In this document: piece after piece, positions 1-5,998 of the stretch
How the letters are laid out: each line of letters opens with the position of its first letter
Position numbering within the stretch: the stretch's first letter is position 1
From: Alphaproteobacteria bacterium
Lineage (GTDB): Bacteria; Pseudomonadota; Alphaproteobacteria; Rickettsiales; UBA998
NCBI GenBank assembly: GCA_021730835.1
Contig: JAKFYP010000048.1
Location: forward strand, 1-5,998
Direction: 5' to 3'
DNA length: 5,998 bases
Made by a program: the position numbers and the translations under genes
Notes under the pieces: generated by a model
The model's database searches: none
What the model was told of the DNA's origin: nothing
What the model saw: only the letters and a program-made list of their open reading frames with translations

Positions 1-980
1 TCCTGCTTTTCAACGGGGGGTGGTAGCGGAATGTCCTGCCCGCCGACCGCAACCAGCGCTTCAATACGCTTTTCAATCGGCGGATGCGTAGCGAACAGGC
101 CGCCCATAAATCCGGCGGTATTTTCGACGCACATCTGGCGAATATCGTCGGGCATGTTGGGGATGGTGGCCTTGCCGGAGATTTTGCGCAGCGCCCGGAT
201 CATGGCGTCGGGGGTATGCGTCAACTCGACTGCTCCGGCATCGGCGAGGTATTCGCGCCGCCGCGACAGGGCAAAGCGCAGTACGATGGCAAGCACATAG
301 CCGATGATGAGGATAAGAAAGGCAATCAGCAGGATACGCCCGTCCTGCCCGCGCCGATTTCCCGTGTAATGGCGGCCATAAACCAGCGTGCGGTAGATAG
401 TCTCGCACAAAAAACTGATGATCCCGGCGAAAATGACGGTAAAGATCAGCAGCCGCACATCGTGATGACGGATATGCGAAAGCTCGTGAGCGATGACGGC
501 TTCCATCTCCTGCCGGTCGAGCGCCTCGATGATACCGCGGGTCAGGGTGACGGTATAGGTTTTGTCATTGATGCCGCTGGCGAAGGCGTTGAGCATGGGG
601 GATTCGATAATCTGGAGTTTGGGCATGGTCAGCCCGCGTGAGATGCAGAGATTCTCCAGCAGGTTATAGACTTCCGGCGCTTCCTTGCGGCTGAGAGAGC
701 GCGCCCCGCAGGCACGGTTTATCATCATTCCGTGAAAAAGCGCGGCAATCGTAAACCAGATGGCAGTGCCGATCAGTACATGCGGCCAGTAGCGCGACAG
801 TCCGGCGGTTCCGGCCTCAAAAGGGCTGCGACTGGCGTTCGGCTCCAGTCCGGTGGCGGTCAGGGCGAAGAACAGCCAGACCAGTACGAACAGCAGCAGC
901 GGGAACATGGCCAGCACGGCGACGGAGCGCCACTGGTTGTTCCAGATATGGGTTTGCAGACCGGTGGATGCGAGTGCCAT
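1..980 (-). CDS. M48 family membrane metallopeptidase (HtpX-like), 3' end cut by window edge
   Basis: A zinc-dependent inner-membrane endopeptidase of family M48; the family is generally linked to membrane-protein quality control. I translated 326 codons from the ATG at 980 with no stop before the window edge, so the C-terminus is missing. The zinc site HELSH lies at residues 165-169, and the downstream EYLAD (243-247) supplies the likely third ligand, Glu243. A typical M48 C-terminal motif, THPPIEKRIEAL, is at 298-309. Hydrophobic segments at about 20-42, 66-86, 176-192 and 216-236 predict several membrane spans. The start is fixed by a stop codon nine codons upstream with no other ATG between; a weak AGG sits 7 bases before it. 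The N-terminus (LQTHIWNNQWRS) resembles the M48 proteins often encoded beside lemA rather than classical HtpX; no lemA is visible here. It lies 50 bases after trpF on the same strand. The family call is secure; the substrate is unknown. Confidence 0.9.
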   Translation of the reverse strand, partial: MALASTGLQTHIWNNQWRSVAVLAMFPLLLFVLVWLFFALTATGLEPNASRSPFEAGTAGLSRYWPHVLIGTAIWFTIAALFHGMMINRACGARSLSRKEAPEVYNLLENLCISRGLTMPKLQIIESPMLNAFASGINDKTYTVTLTRGIIEALDRQEMEAVIAHELSHIRHHDVRLLIFTVIFAGIISFLCETIYRTLVYGRHYTGNRRGQDGRILLIAFLILIIGYVLAIVLRFALSRRREYLADAGAVELTHTPDAMIRALRKISGKATIPNMPDDIRQMCVENTAGFMGGLFATHPPIEKRIEALVAVGGQDIPLPPPVEKQ

Positions 981-1030
981 GAGGATGCCTGTGTCTATTT
1001 CCCTTCAGCATAACACATTTCTTTTTGCCG

Positions 1031-1675
1031 TCATGGGGCTTTGGCAAGCGCTGTAAAAAATTCCCATATTTTTTGCGGCGATTTGACACCGGGGCTGCTC
1101 TCCAGCGAAGAGGAAATATCGGCCATCGTCGCGCCGCTGATGCGCAGCGCCTCGCCGATATTATGCGCCCCCAGCCCGCCCGAAAGAAACCACGGTAGCG
1201 GCGATACAAACCCGGCCAGCAGCGACCAGTTAAAGCTCCTGCCCGTACCGCCCGGCATATCGGGATGCTCGCTTTTGGTGTCGAATAGCAGCATATCGGC
1301 CACTTTCTCGTATTGCTCCGTTGCCTTCAGATCAGCCGCAACGGCAACGGGAATGGCCTTGATAATGCCGATGTCGTATTGCGCCCGAATCGCGGTGATG
1401 CGCTCTGGCGATTCATTGCCGTGCAGTTGCAGGAAAGAGGGAACCAGCCCGCTGTGCAGGATGGCTTCGATCTGCGCATCGTCAGGGTTAACGCACACCG
1501 CGACTCGCCGGATATGCGCGGGTAGCGCCGTCGCCAGTGTCGCCGCCTGTTGTGGCGTCACAAAACGCGGTGATTTCGTGTGAAAAACGAAACCGGCGAA
1601 GGAAACCGGGGCGGCAGCTACCGTCCGGGTAGCATCGGCAGTGTTCAGACCGCAAATTTTGATGCGTGGTGGCAT
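1031..1675 (-). CDS. trpF: Phosphoribosylanthranilate isomerase
   Basis: Cytosolic TIM-barrel enzyme of tryptophan synthesis: converts N-(5-phosphoribosyl)anthranilate to the carboxyphenylamino-deoxyribulose phosphate used by TrpC. From the preferred start the protein is 214 residues, normal for the family. Visible landmarks are the N-terminal KICG with the catalytic Cys8, QLHG at 83-86, LLFDT with the catalytic Asp132, the GGTG phosphate-loop region at 142-145, LSGGL at 164-168 and DISSSLE at 186-192 followed by GVK (the usual motif is D-SSG-E, so a Ser replaces the Gly). An in-frame ATG at 1696 would add seven residues overlapping the upstream gene, but it has no ribosome binding site. The ATG at 1675 follows a GGCGGGG sequence and begins four bases after the upstream stop, suggesting translational coupling. 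In many alphaproteobacteria trpB follows; here an M48 gene does. Confidence 0.93.
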   Translation of the reverse strand: MPPRIKICGLNTADATRTVAAAPVSFAGFVFHTKSPRFVTPQQAATLATALPAHIRRVAVCVNPDDAQIEAILHSGLVPSFLQLHGNESPERITAIRAQYDIGIIKAIPVAVAADLKATEQYEKVADMLLFDTKSEHPDMPGGTGRSFNWSLLAGFVSPLPWFLSGGLGAHNIGEALRISGATMADISSSLESSPGVKSPQKIWEFFTALAKAP

Positions 1676-1679
1676 GGCA

Positions 1680-2054
1680 CTATGCCCCGCCTGCATGGCC
1701 GGATGCAGGCGGGATAGCAGGTTGTTCTACGGGCAGCCCGTAGCGGGTTTCTTCCATGCGGATGGACTTGATTTCATTCTCCAGAGCGCGCAGTTGCCGT
1801 GTCTGTTTACGATTGCGGCGGCCAATCAGCAACTGGCGCTTCAGGTTGCCAAACCAGACTACGGAAGCCCCCAGCATTGCCCCCAGCAATAACAGCGCGA
1901 GACACAGGGCATGCAGCGGCAGTTCCGCTTCATAGGGCAGGGGATAGAAGGAAAGTTGCACCGGCTGACCGTTGGCGGTGACGAACGCCACGATAAAGCC
2001 GCCCAGTACGATAAACAGCGTCAGCCTGAGCAGCATTTTCAGGTAAGCGAACAT
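1680..2054 (-). CDS. LapA-domain (DUF1049) inner-membrane protein
   Basis: A 124-residue membrane protein with the architecture of the LapA/DUF1049 family. Two hydrophobic segments (about 8-26 and 46-68) are separated by a short loop containing the family-like NGQPVQLSFYPL (28-39). A basic, probably helical cytoplasmic stretch follows (about 70-100, rich in Lys, Arg and Glu), then a Pro/Gly/Ala-rich tail. In E. coli LapA works with LapB in controlling lipopolysaccharide synthesis; whether this distant relative does so is unknown, and I give no symbol for that reason. Sequence similarity is mainly in hydrophobicity and layout, and the placement between ihfB and trpF, common in alphaproteobacteria, strengthens the call. 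It starts 23 bases after ihfB, with GAGG eight bases before the ATG, and ends four bases before trpF, so it is almost certainly co-transcribed with both. Confidence 0.8.
   Translation of the reverse strand: MFAYLKMLLRLTLFIVLGGFIVAFVTANGQPVQLSFYPLPYEAELPLHALCLALLLLGAMLGASVVWFGNLKRQLLIGRRNRKQTRQLRALENEIKSIRMEETRYGLPVEQPAIPPASGHAGGA
1685..1692 (-). promoter_or_regulatory. Ribosome binding site deciding the trpF start
   Basis: On the minus strand this reads AGGCGGGG, nine bases before the ATG at 1675 and inside the last codons of the lapA-like gene. The alternative ATG at 1696 has no purine-rich sequence before it, so this site favours the shorter protein, which also starts with the usual family N-terminus. 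Confidence 0.45.
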
Positions 2055-2077
2055 CTGCGCCGCCTCGCGGGAGAATA

Positions 2078-2359
2078 TTAATCGGCGTTGATACGCTCGC
2101 GCAATTCTTTGCCAGCCCGGAAATAAATAGCATAGCGTTCCGTGACTTTCACCGCCGCGCCGTTTTTCGGGTTGCGGGCCAGCCTGGGGTCACGCTTGCG
2201 GATTGAGAAAGCGCCGAAACCGCGCAATTCAATACGCTCGCCATTGATCAGCCCGGTTGAAATCTCGGAGAGGATCGTATTAACAAGCACTTCCGCGTCA
2301 CGCTGATAAAGATGAGGAAACTTGCGAACCAGTTTGGCGATCAGTTGTGATTTAGTCAT
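2078..2359 (-). CDS. ihfB: Integration host factor subunit beta
   Basis: A 93-residue HU/IHF-family DNA-bending protein, the usual length for IHF beta. It would pair with IHF alpha (encoded elsewhere) to bend DNA sharply in nucleoid organisation, transcription, replication and recombination. The family core GFGAF is at 47-51. The beta-arm tip ARNPKNG is at 61-67, with the intercalating Pro64 in the position known for E. coli IHF beta; the usual Gly before RNP is Ala here. The C-terminal FRAGKELRERI (80-90) is typical. Starting MTKSQLI and lying in the rpsA-sppA-ihfB order support beta rather than alpha or HU. The gene begins 32 bases after sppA; AGGG lies about seven bases before the ATG. A promoter-like pair at the end of sppA may allow independent expression. 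Confidence 0.95.
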   Translation of the reverse strand: MTKSQLIAKLVRKFPHLYQRDAEVLVNTILSEISTGLINGERIELRGFGAFSIRKRDPRLARNPKNGAAVKVTERYAIYFRAGKELRERINAD

Positions 2360-2390
2360 AGTAAACCCTGTTCTTTGATTTATTGGTTTA

Positions 2391-2418
2391 TTTATAATTC
2401 GGCAGGTTGCCAGATCAA
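2391..2418 (-). promoter_or_regulatory. Possible ihfB promoter
   Basis: On the minus strand a -35-like TTGATC (2418-2413) and a -10-like TATAAA (2396-2391) are separated by 16 bases. Transcription would begin near 2384, giving a leader of about 25 bases that retains the ihfB ribosome binding site. The elements overlap the last codons and stop of sppA. Matches are four of six and five of six to the sigma-70 consensus. This is pattern matching only; the region is AT-rich and chance is possible. Confidence 0.4.
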
Positions 2419-3312
2419 AAGCATCCCGTCAAGCGGCAATCTGGCCCGGGCGGGCAAAGAAATACCGGCATATCCGAAAAGTTTCTGCATGAAACCTTCC
2501 TGAGGAGCCTTAATTTTCATATCGCGTATTTCCAGCGAATCTTCAATCTTTTTCTCTTCGTAAAGCCATGCCAGCGCTTCCTCCTCGCCGCCGATGGCAT
2601 CAACCAGCCCGAGGCCCAGCGCCTGACGGCCCGAGTAGACGCGCCCGTCAGCCAGCTCAAGAACGCGGTTACGAGGCATGTCACGCGAATCAGCAACCAT
2701 GTCAACAAAGACGCCATAAAAATCCTGCACCATGTCCTCAATGACTTCGCGCTGCTCGGGAGAGAATTTTTCCACCGGCGAAGGCGCGGCCTTGAAAGGG
2801 CCGGATTTGACGATGATCGGATTGACGCCGAGCTTGCTGGCCAGCTCCGTAAATTCGGCGGTCTGGATGATAACGCCGATGGAGCCGGTAATCGTACCCT
2901 CGCGGGCGACGATATGATCCGCTCCTACCGCCGTCATGTACCCCGCCGAGGCACAGATATTGCGCATGACGGCTACGACGGGCTTGTGCGAGGCAATGGA
3001 TTTCAGCCGGTAATGCAACTCTTCTCCGCCTACCGCCGTGCCGCCGGGCGTATCAAGCCATATAACCAGCGCCTTGGCATGGTCGTTTTCTTCAATTTCC
3101 TTGAGTACCTTATGCAGATAATGGTCGTCTGTAATGACACCCTCGATCAGCACCCGGGCGACGAAATCACCGGTGACGGGAGAGATATTTTCTTTTCTCT
3201 CGATATACATCACCAAAAAAAATATCGCGCCGCAAATAGCAATTAGTCGCCAGAATGTCAGTTGCCGCTTCAGATACAACCGTTCAAGCAGAGTGTCGCT
3301 GGTAATGGCCAT
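2392..3312 (-). CDS. sppA: Signal peptide peptidase SppA, short (single-domain) type, S49 family
   Basis: Membrane-anchored serine protease that degrades cleaved signal peptides and other membrane-associated peptides. At 306 residues it is the short form, like the Bacillus enzyme, not the 67-kDa tandem form of E. coli. One N-terminal membrane segment (about 20-37) precedes the protease domain. Ser122, in the motif ICASAGYM (119-126), is the expected nucleophile, and Lys174, in SGPFKAAPSP (170-179), the general base; the 52-residue separation equals that of the characterised short SppA dyad. DTPGG (87-91) and GSIGV (143-147) are further family motifs. The C-terminal WQP is a feature I associate with alphaproteobacterial members. 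No good ribosome binding site precedes the ATG; the nearby AAGGAGAT is on the plus strand and so does not serve. The gene lies 230 bases after rpsA and 32 before ihfB. Confidence 0.93.
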   Translation of the reverse strand: MAITSDTLLERLYLKRQLTFWRLIAICGAIFFLVMYIERKENISPVTGDFVARVLIEGVITDDHYLHKVLKEIEENDHAKALVIWLDTPGGTAVGGEELHYRLKSIASHKPVVAVMRNICASAGYMTAVGADHIVAREGTITGSIGVIIQTAEFTELASKLGVNPIIVKSGPFKAAPSPVEKFSPEQREVIEDMVQDFYGVFVDMVADSRDMPRNRVLELADGRVYSGRQALGLGLVDAIGGEEEALAWLYEEKKIEDSLEIRDMKIKAPQEGFMQKLFGYAGISLPARARLPLDGMLLIWQPAEL

Positions 3313-3370
3313 AAGGAGATGCCGCTATAAAAATACAAACCATCCCCGTAGCAAGAGCTATGGGGTATTC

Positions 3371-3399
3371 CCTCCCCTGTTTACGGGGGGGGGGGGAGG
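3371..3399. repeat. Intergenic palindrome containing a 12-base G run
   Basis: CCTCCCC (3371-3377) and GGGGAGG (3393-3399) form a perfect 7-base inverted repeat with a 15-base loop. The right arm is embedded in twelve consecutive G residues (3385-3396). In the minus-strand transcript the C run lies about 75-85 bases before the sppA start. Short C/G-rich palindromes of this kind are common dispersed intergenic repeats in many proteobacteria, but copies elsewhere in this genome cannot be seen from this window. Confidence 0.5.
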
Positions 3400-3478
3400 A
3401 GGATTTTGCCACAAGCGGTGTGGTATCGGATCCGCAAGTGAATAAACTTCCCGGTTGGGGAATGCAGGACGGAACATT

Positions 3479-3522
3479 GCGGGAGGCAGAGTAAAAAAGC
3501 AAGTTTTCTTTCTGTCTCCCGC
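3479..3522 (-). terminator. Long imperfect hairpin downstream of rpsA (possible terminator or mRNA 3' end structure)
   Basis: Arms GCGGGAGACAGA and TCTGCCTCCCGC (minus-strand reading) pair over 12 positions with one internal mismatch, and A/T pairing extends towards the loop (GAAAA with TTTTT). The structure starts about 20 bases after the rpsA stop. It is not followed by a run of U in the minus-strand transcript, so it is not a textbook intrinsic terminator. It could instead block exonucleases, partly terminate, or separate strong rpsA expression from sppA. Confidence 0.4.
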
Positions 3523-3542
3523 TCTGTTTTGCAAGAGAAAAA

Positions 3543-5345
3543 TTATTCCTCTACTTTCTTTGCCTTGGCTGTCTTTTTTGCGGCGGGTTTTTTGGCCGGG
3601 GCTTTATCTTTCGCTGGCCCTTTTTTCTCCGCTTCGCTCAGCGCCGCACCGAGAATATCCCCGAGGCTCGCGCCGCTATCGGATGAACCGTATTCGGCAA
3701 TCGCCTGCTTGTGCTGATCAATCTCAAGTGCTTTGATGGAAAGCGAGGCGCGGCCCGATTTATCCGTGCCGGTGACTTTCGCATCCACGCGGTCACCAAC
3801 GGCGTAGCGCTCGGGCCGCTGTTCCTTACGCTCGCGGGACAGTTCGGCTTTCTTGATGTAACCATCGGATTCATTCTCGATCGTGACTCTGATTCCGTCC
3901 TTCTCGATTTCGGAAACGGTGACGGTAACGACTTCGCCTTTTTTATGCTTTGCCGCGCTCTGCGCCGCCGCCGATTCACCACGGTTGCCGCTCATCTGCT
4001 TGATGCTGAGGCTGACGCGCTCTTTCTCAATATCCACCAGCAGGATTTTTGCTTCGACCTCCTGACCTTTGCTGTAGGCTTTCATGGCTTCCTCGCCATT
4101 ATTGTCCCAGCTAATATCGGAGTGATGTACCAGCCCGTCAATACCGCCGGACAGCCCGACGAACAGGCCGAATTCGGTGATATTACGGATTTCACCCTTG
4201 ATGGTATCACCTTCCTTATGGGTAGCGGCGAATGTTGCCCAGGGATTTTCTTCGCATTGCTTGATACCAAGCGAAATACGGTGTTTCTCCTGATCCACCT
4301 CAAGCACCATAACCTCGATTTCCTGACCGACGGCGATGATCTTGCTTGGATGGATATTTTTCTTCGTCCAACTCATCTCGGAGACATGCACCAGCCCTTC
4401 GATACCGGTATCCAACTCGATAAACGCGCCGTAATCGGTGATGTTGCTGACCCGGCCCACGAAGCGCGCACCCGGCTTATAGGCGCTGGCCGCGCCGTCC
4501 CACGGGTTTTCCTCGAGTTGCTTCATACCGAGGGAAATACGCTTGGTATTCTCGTCGTAGCGGGTGACCATAACCTTGACGGTCTGGCCGATAGAGAAGA
4601 CTTCCGACGGATGGTTGACGCGCTTCCACGAAATATCGGTGACATGGAGCAGGCCGTCAATGCCGCCCAGATCAATGAACGCACCGTAATCAGTGATATT
4701 CTTGACCATTCCCTCGATCACCGCGCCTTCGGCGATATTGCCAAGCAACTCGTCACGGGCTTCCTGACGCGATTCTTCCATGACGGCGCGGCGGGAAACC
4801 ACGATATTGCCGCGTTTGTGATCCATCTTGAGAATCTGGAACGGCTGGGGGACGTTCATCAGCGGGGAAACGTCACGGATGGGCCGTATATCAACCTGAC
4901 TGCCCGGCAGGAACGCCACCGCACCCTGAATATCAACGGTAAATCCGCCCTTGACCCGTCCGAAAATCACGCCCTCGACCTGCTGGCCCTCGGCGCAGAT
5001 TTTCTCCAGACGCTCCCATGCTTCCTCGCGCAGCGCCCGCTCGCGGCTCAGTACCGCCTCGCCGTTTTTATTCTCAATACGCTCAAGGTAAACCTCGACA
5101 GTATCGCCCACACGCGGCGCTTCGGCATGATCCAGCCCTTTGGTGAATTCGCGCAAAGGTATGCGCCCGTCGGATTTCAGCCCGACATCGACGATCACGA
5201 TATCGTTTTCGATGCCGATTACCTCGCCCTTTACGACGCGGCCTTCGCGCACGTCATATTCCTTGAGGGATTGCTCGAACAGCGCGGCGAAATCCTCCGA
5301 CGCTGAATATTTTTCGGTAGCCTGTACAGCGGGTTGTGCGCTCAT
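3543..5345 (-). CDS. rpsA: 30S ribosomal protein S1
   Basis: The largest ribosomal protein; it binds mRNA on the 30S subunit and helps start translation. The 600-residue protein carries six S1 (OB-fold) RNA-binding repeats at about 34-101, 119-186, 207-274, 292-362, 379-449 and 468-538. Repeats 3 and 4 are the clearest, each with NITDYGAFI and a following GLxHV-S/T-D/E-SW pattern. The open frame extends upstream to 5438, but the ATG at 5345 is preferred: AAGGA lies eight bases before it and the protein then starts MSAQPAVQ. An intermediate ATG at 5363 overlaps that binding site. The protein is longer than the 557 residues of E. coli S1 because of a tail rich in Lys and Ala (about 572-600). 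The gene has its own leader and is divergent from an IS1-like transposase; cmk, often upstream in proteobacteria, is not adjacent. Confidence 0.97.
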   Translation of the reverse strand: MSAQPAVQATEKYSASEDFAALFEQSLKEYDVREGRVVKGEVIGIENDIVIVDVGLKSDGRIPLREFTKGLDHAEAPRVGDTVEVYLERIENKNGEAVLSRERALREEAWERLEKICAEGQQVEGVIFGRVKGGFTVDIQGAVAFLPGSQVDIRPIRDVSPLMNVPQPFQILKMDHKRGNIVVSRRAVMEESRQEARDELLGNIAEGAVIEGMVKNITDYGAFIDLGGIDGLLHVTDISWKRVNHPSEVFSIGQTVKVMVTRYDENTKRISLGMKQLEENPWDGAASAYKPGARFVGRVSNITDYGAFIELDTGIEGLVHVSEMSWTKKNIHPSKIIAVGQEIEVMVLEVDQEKHRISLGIKQCEENPWATFAATHKEGDTIKGEIRNITEFGLFVGLSGGIDGLVHHSDISWDNNGEEAMKAYSKGQEVEAKILLVDIEKERVSLSIKQMSGNRGESAAAQSAAKHKKGEVVTVTVSEIEKDGIRVTIENESDGYIKKAELSRERKEQRPERYAVGDRVDAKVTGTDKSGRASLSIKALEIDQHKQAIAEYGSSDSGASLGDILGAALSEAEKKGPAKDKAPAKKPAAKKTAKAKKVEE

Positions 5346-5352
5346 GAAATAA

Positions 5353-5360
5353 GTCCTTTT
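5353..5360 (-). promoter_or_regulatory. Ribosome binding site deciding the rpsA start
   Basis: On the minus strand this reads AAAAGGAC, with AGGA eight bases before the ATG at 5345. It shows that the 93-base upstream extension of the open frame (to 5438) is leader sequence rather than coding. Confidence 0.75.
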
Positions 5361-5507
5361 CATTATGTGATCGGCACGGTTGCAACGGTTTTTCCGCTCA
5401 CACGCGCCGGGTTGCCTGATTAAAAGAGGCCTACTCATAGCCTGAAAATCAAAAAAATCAAGTGCCGGGAAGGAAAAAAGGGAGAAAAATGGCGTGCGAT
5501 CCCGGAG

Positions 5508-5513
5508 ATTATA
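5508..5513 (-). promoter_or_regulatory. Possible rpsA -10 element in the 5346-5676 gene-free stretch
   Basis: On the minus strand positions 5513-5508 read TATAAT, a perfect -10 consensus, about 160 bases before the rpsA start. No convincing -35 hexamer sits 16-18 bases upstream. A second, weaker candidate is TTGATT at 5461-5456, then 16 bases, then TATGAG at 5439-5434. Either would leave a long leader. Apart from these sites and the presumed left part of the insertion sequence, I see no gene or RNA in 5346-5676. Confidence 0.35.
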
Positions 5514-5557
5514 GAGCTGACAGACATATTCATAGCTCTTTCATTGAGTGATGCAAT

Positions 5558-5998
5558 GGTCTCTGCTATACATTACACCCCAAAAAAACGCCATAAATTA
5601 TAGGACATTGTCACTTATAGATAGCATTTAAAGGCGTTTTATGTTATACTCCTCCAAACAACGCAAGGGGGTGTTTATGTATTGCAAACATTGTGGCGAA
5701 TCGAGCTATCGCAAAGACGGCAAAGTGCGCGGGAAGCAGCGCTATTTCTGTAAGGCGTGCGGGCGGCGGTTTATTGCTGCGGACGGCAGGACTCACTACA
5801 GCGATCAACAGAAACTGACGGCGCTGGCCTTATATAAGGAAGGCGTCGGGTTTCGCGGCATCGGTCGGTTGCTGGGGATTTCCTACCAGACCATCCTGCG
5901 CTGGACGCAATCGGCGGGCGAGGAGATCAAGCGGATCATTCGCGGCGAACTGCCGGAAAATCTGCCGGACATGGACATGATCGTTATCGACGAGATGT
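5558..5998 (+). mobile_element. Left part of an IS1-like insertion sequence (outer end uncertain)
   Basis: The transposase gene at the right edge marks an insertion sequence. The left end is a guess: a GGTCTCTGC sequence at 5558 begins the AT-rich stretch leading into the transposase and could be a terminal repeat, but the right end lies outside the window so neither terminal repeats nor target duplication can be matched. Inside, AAAACGCC (5585-5592) and GGCGTTTT (5633-5640) form an 8-base inverted repeat 40 bases apart, and TATACT (5645-5650) could be the -10 of the transposase promoter. Confidence 0.45.
5677..5998 (+). CDS. IS1-family-like transposase, N-terminal part (cut by window edge)
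   Basis: DNA transposase fragment of 107 residues, open at the right edge. An N-terminal zinc finger has CxxC pairs at Cys3/Cys6 and Cys25/Cys28, with GKxRGKQRYFC between them as in InsA-type proteins. A helix-turn-helix follows at about 56-78 (GVGFRGIGRLLGISYQTILRW), which would bind the element's ends. The last residues, VIDEM (103-107), match the start of the catalytic domain, where Asp105 would be the first acidic residue of the DDE triad. The zinc finger, HTH and catalytic start lie in one frame, so this is a single-ORF member rather than the classical insA/insB frameshift arrangement. AAGGGGG lies about six bases before the ATG. Other zinc-finger families such as IS1595 were considered, but the HTH and IDEM junction favour IS1-like. 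Whether the gene is intact cannot be seen. Confidence 0.82.
   Translation, partial: MYCKHCGESSYRKDGKVRGKQRYFCKACGRRFIAADGRTHYSDQQKLTALALYKEGVGFRGIGRLLGISYQTILRWTQSAGEEIKRIIRGELPENLPDMDMIVIDEM

Noticed and set aside
84..641. A 185-codon plus-strand open frame opposite the M48 gene
   Set aside because: The opposite strand carries the HELSH zinc site and the THPP motif in a continuous 326-codon frame; this one is a shadow.
1041..1583. A 180-codon plus-strand open frame opposite trpF
   Set aside because: Antisense to a complete, well-conserved trpF gene and without recognisable motifs.
2407..3246. A 279-codon plus-strand open frame opposite sppA
   Set aside because: Antisense shadow of sppA, which has a complete Ser/Lys dyad and family motifs; the plus-strand protein shows no recognisable features.
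3284..3502. A 72-codon minus-strand frame in the rpsA-sppA gap
   Set aside because: It runs through the C run and palindrome, has no ribosome binding site or recognisable sequence, and overlaps the sppA start in another frame.
3711..5306. A 531-codon open frame on the plus strand opposite rpsA
   Set aside because: It lies entirely antisense to a clearly recognisable six-repeat S1 gene, has no recognisable domain, and its length is explained by the codon bias of rpsA suppressing stops in the opposite frame.
5346..5438. A 31-residue N-terminal extension of S1
   Set aside because: A good ribosome binding site lies immediately before the internal ATG at 5345, and the extension has no S1-family character.

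Overview
The window looks like a piece of an alphaproteobacterial chromosome of moderate GC content. The evidence is the minus-strand gene order ribosomal protein S1 (rpsA), signal peptide peptidase (sppA), IHF beta (ihfB), a LapA-domain membrane protein and phosphoribosylanthranilate isomerase (trpF), which is a familiar alphaproteobacterial neighbourhood, together with the alphaproteobacterial look of the S1 and IHF proteins. The exact genus cannot be named from the sequence alone.

Layout, in the direction of minus-strand transcription (right to left). An IS1-like transposase gene on the plus strand runs off the right edge from 5677. A gene-free stretch (5346-5676) holds the presumed left part of that insertion sequence and the rpsA promoter and leader. 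Next comes rpsA (5345-3543). A 230-base gap (3542-3313) contains a long imperfect hairpin and a G/C-run palindrome. Then sppA (3312-2392), ihfB (2359-2078), lapA-like (2054-1680) and trpF (1675-1031) follow closely packed. After a 50-base gap, an M48 membrane metallopeptidase (980 to beyond base 1) runs off the left edge.

The genes are mostly housekeeping: translation (S1), inner-membrane proteolysis (SppA, M48), nucleoid architecture (IHF), envelope (LapA domain) and tryptophan synthesis (TrpF). From sppA to trpF the spacing is short (32, 23 and 4 bases), so read-through transcription is likely. A promoter-like sequence at the end of sppA could give ihfB its own transcript. 

I found no convincing undescribed system here. 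The points worth a second look are modest: the IS1-like element placed immediately upstream of the essential rpsA gene where cmk would often lie; the M48 gene following trpF where trpB is often found; a 12-base G run inside a palindrome between rpsA and sppA; and a lysine/alanine-rich tail on S1.
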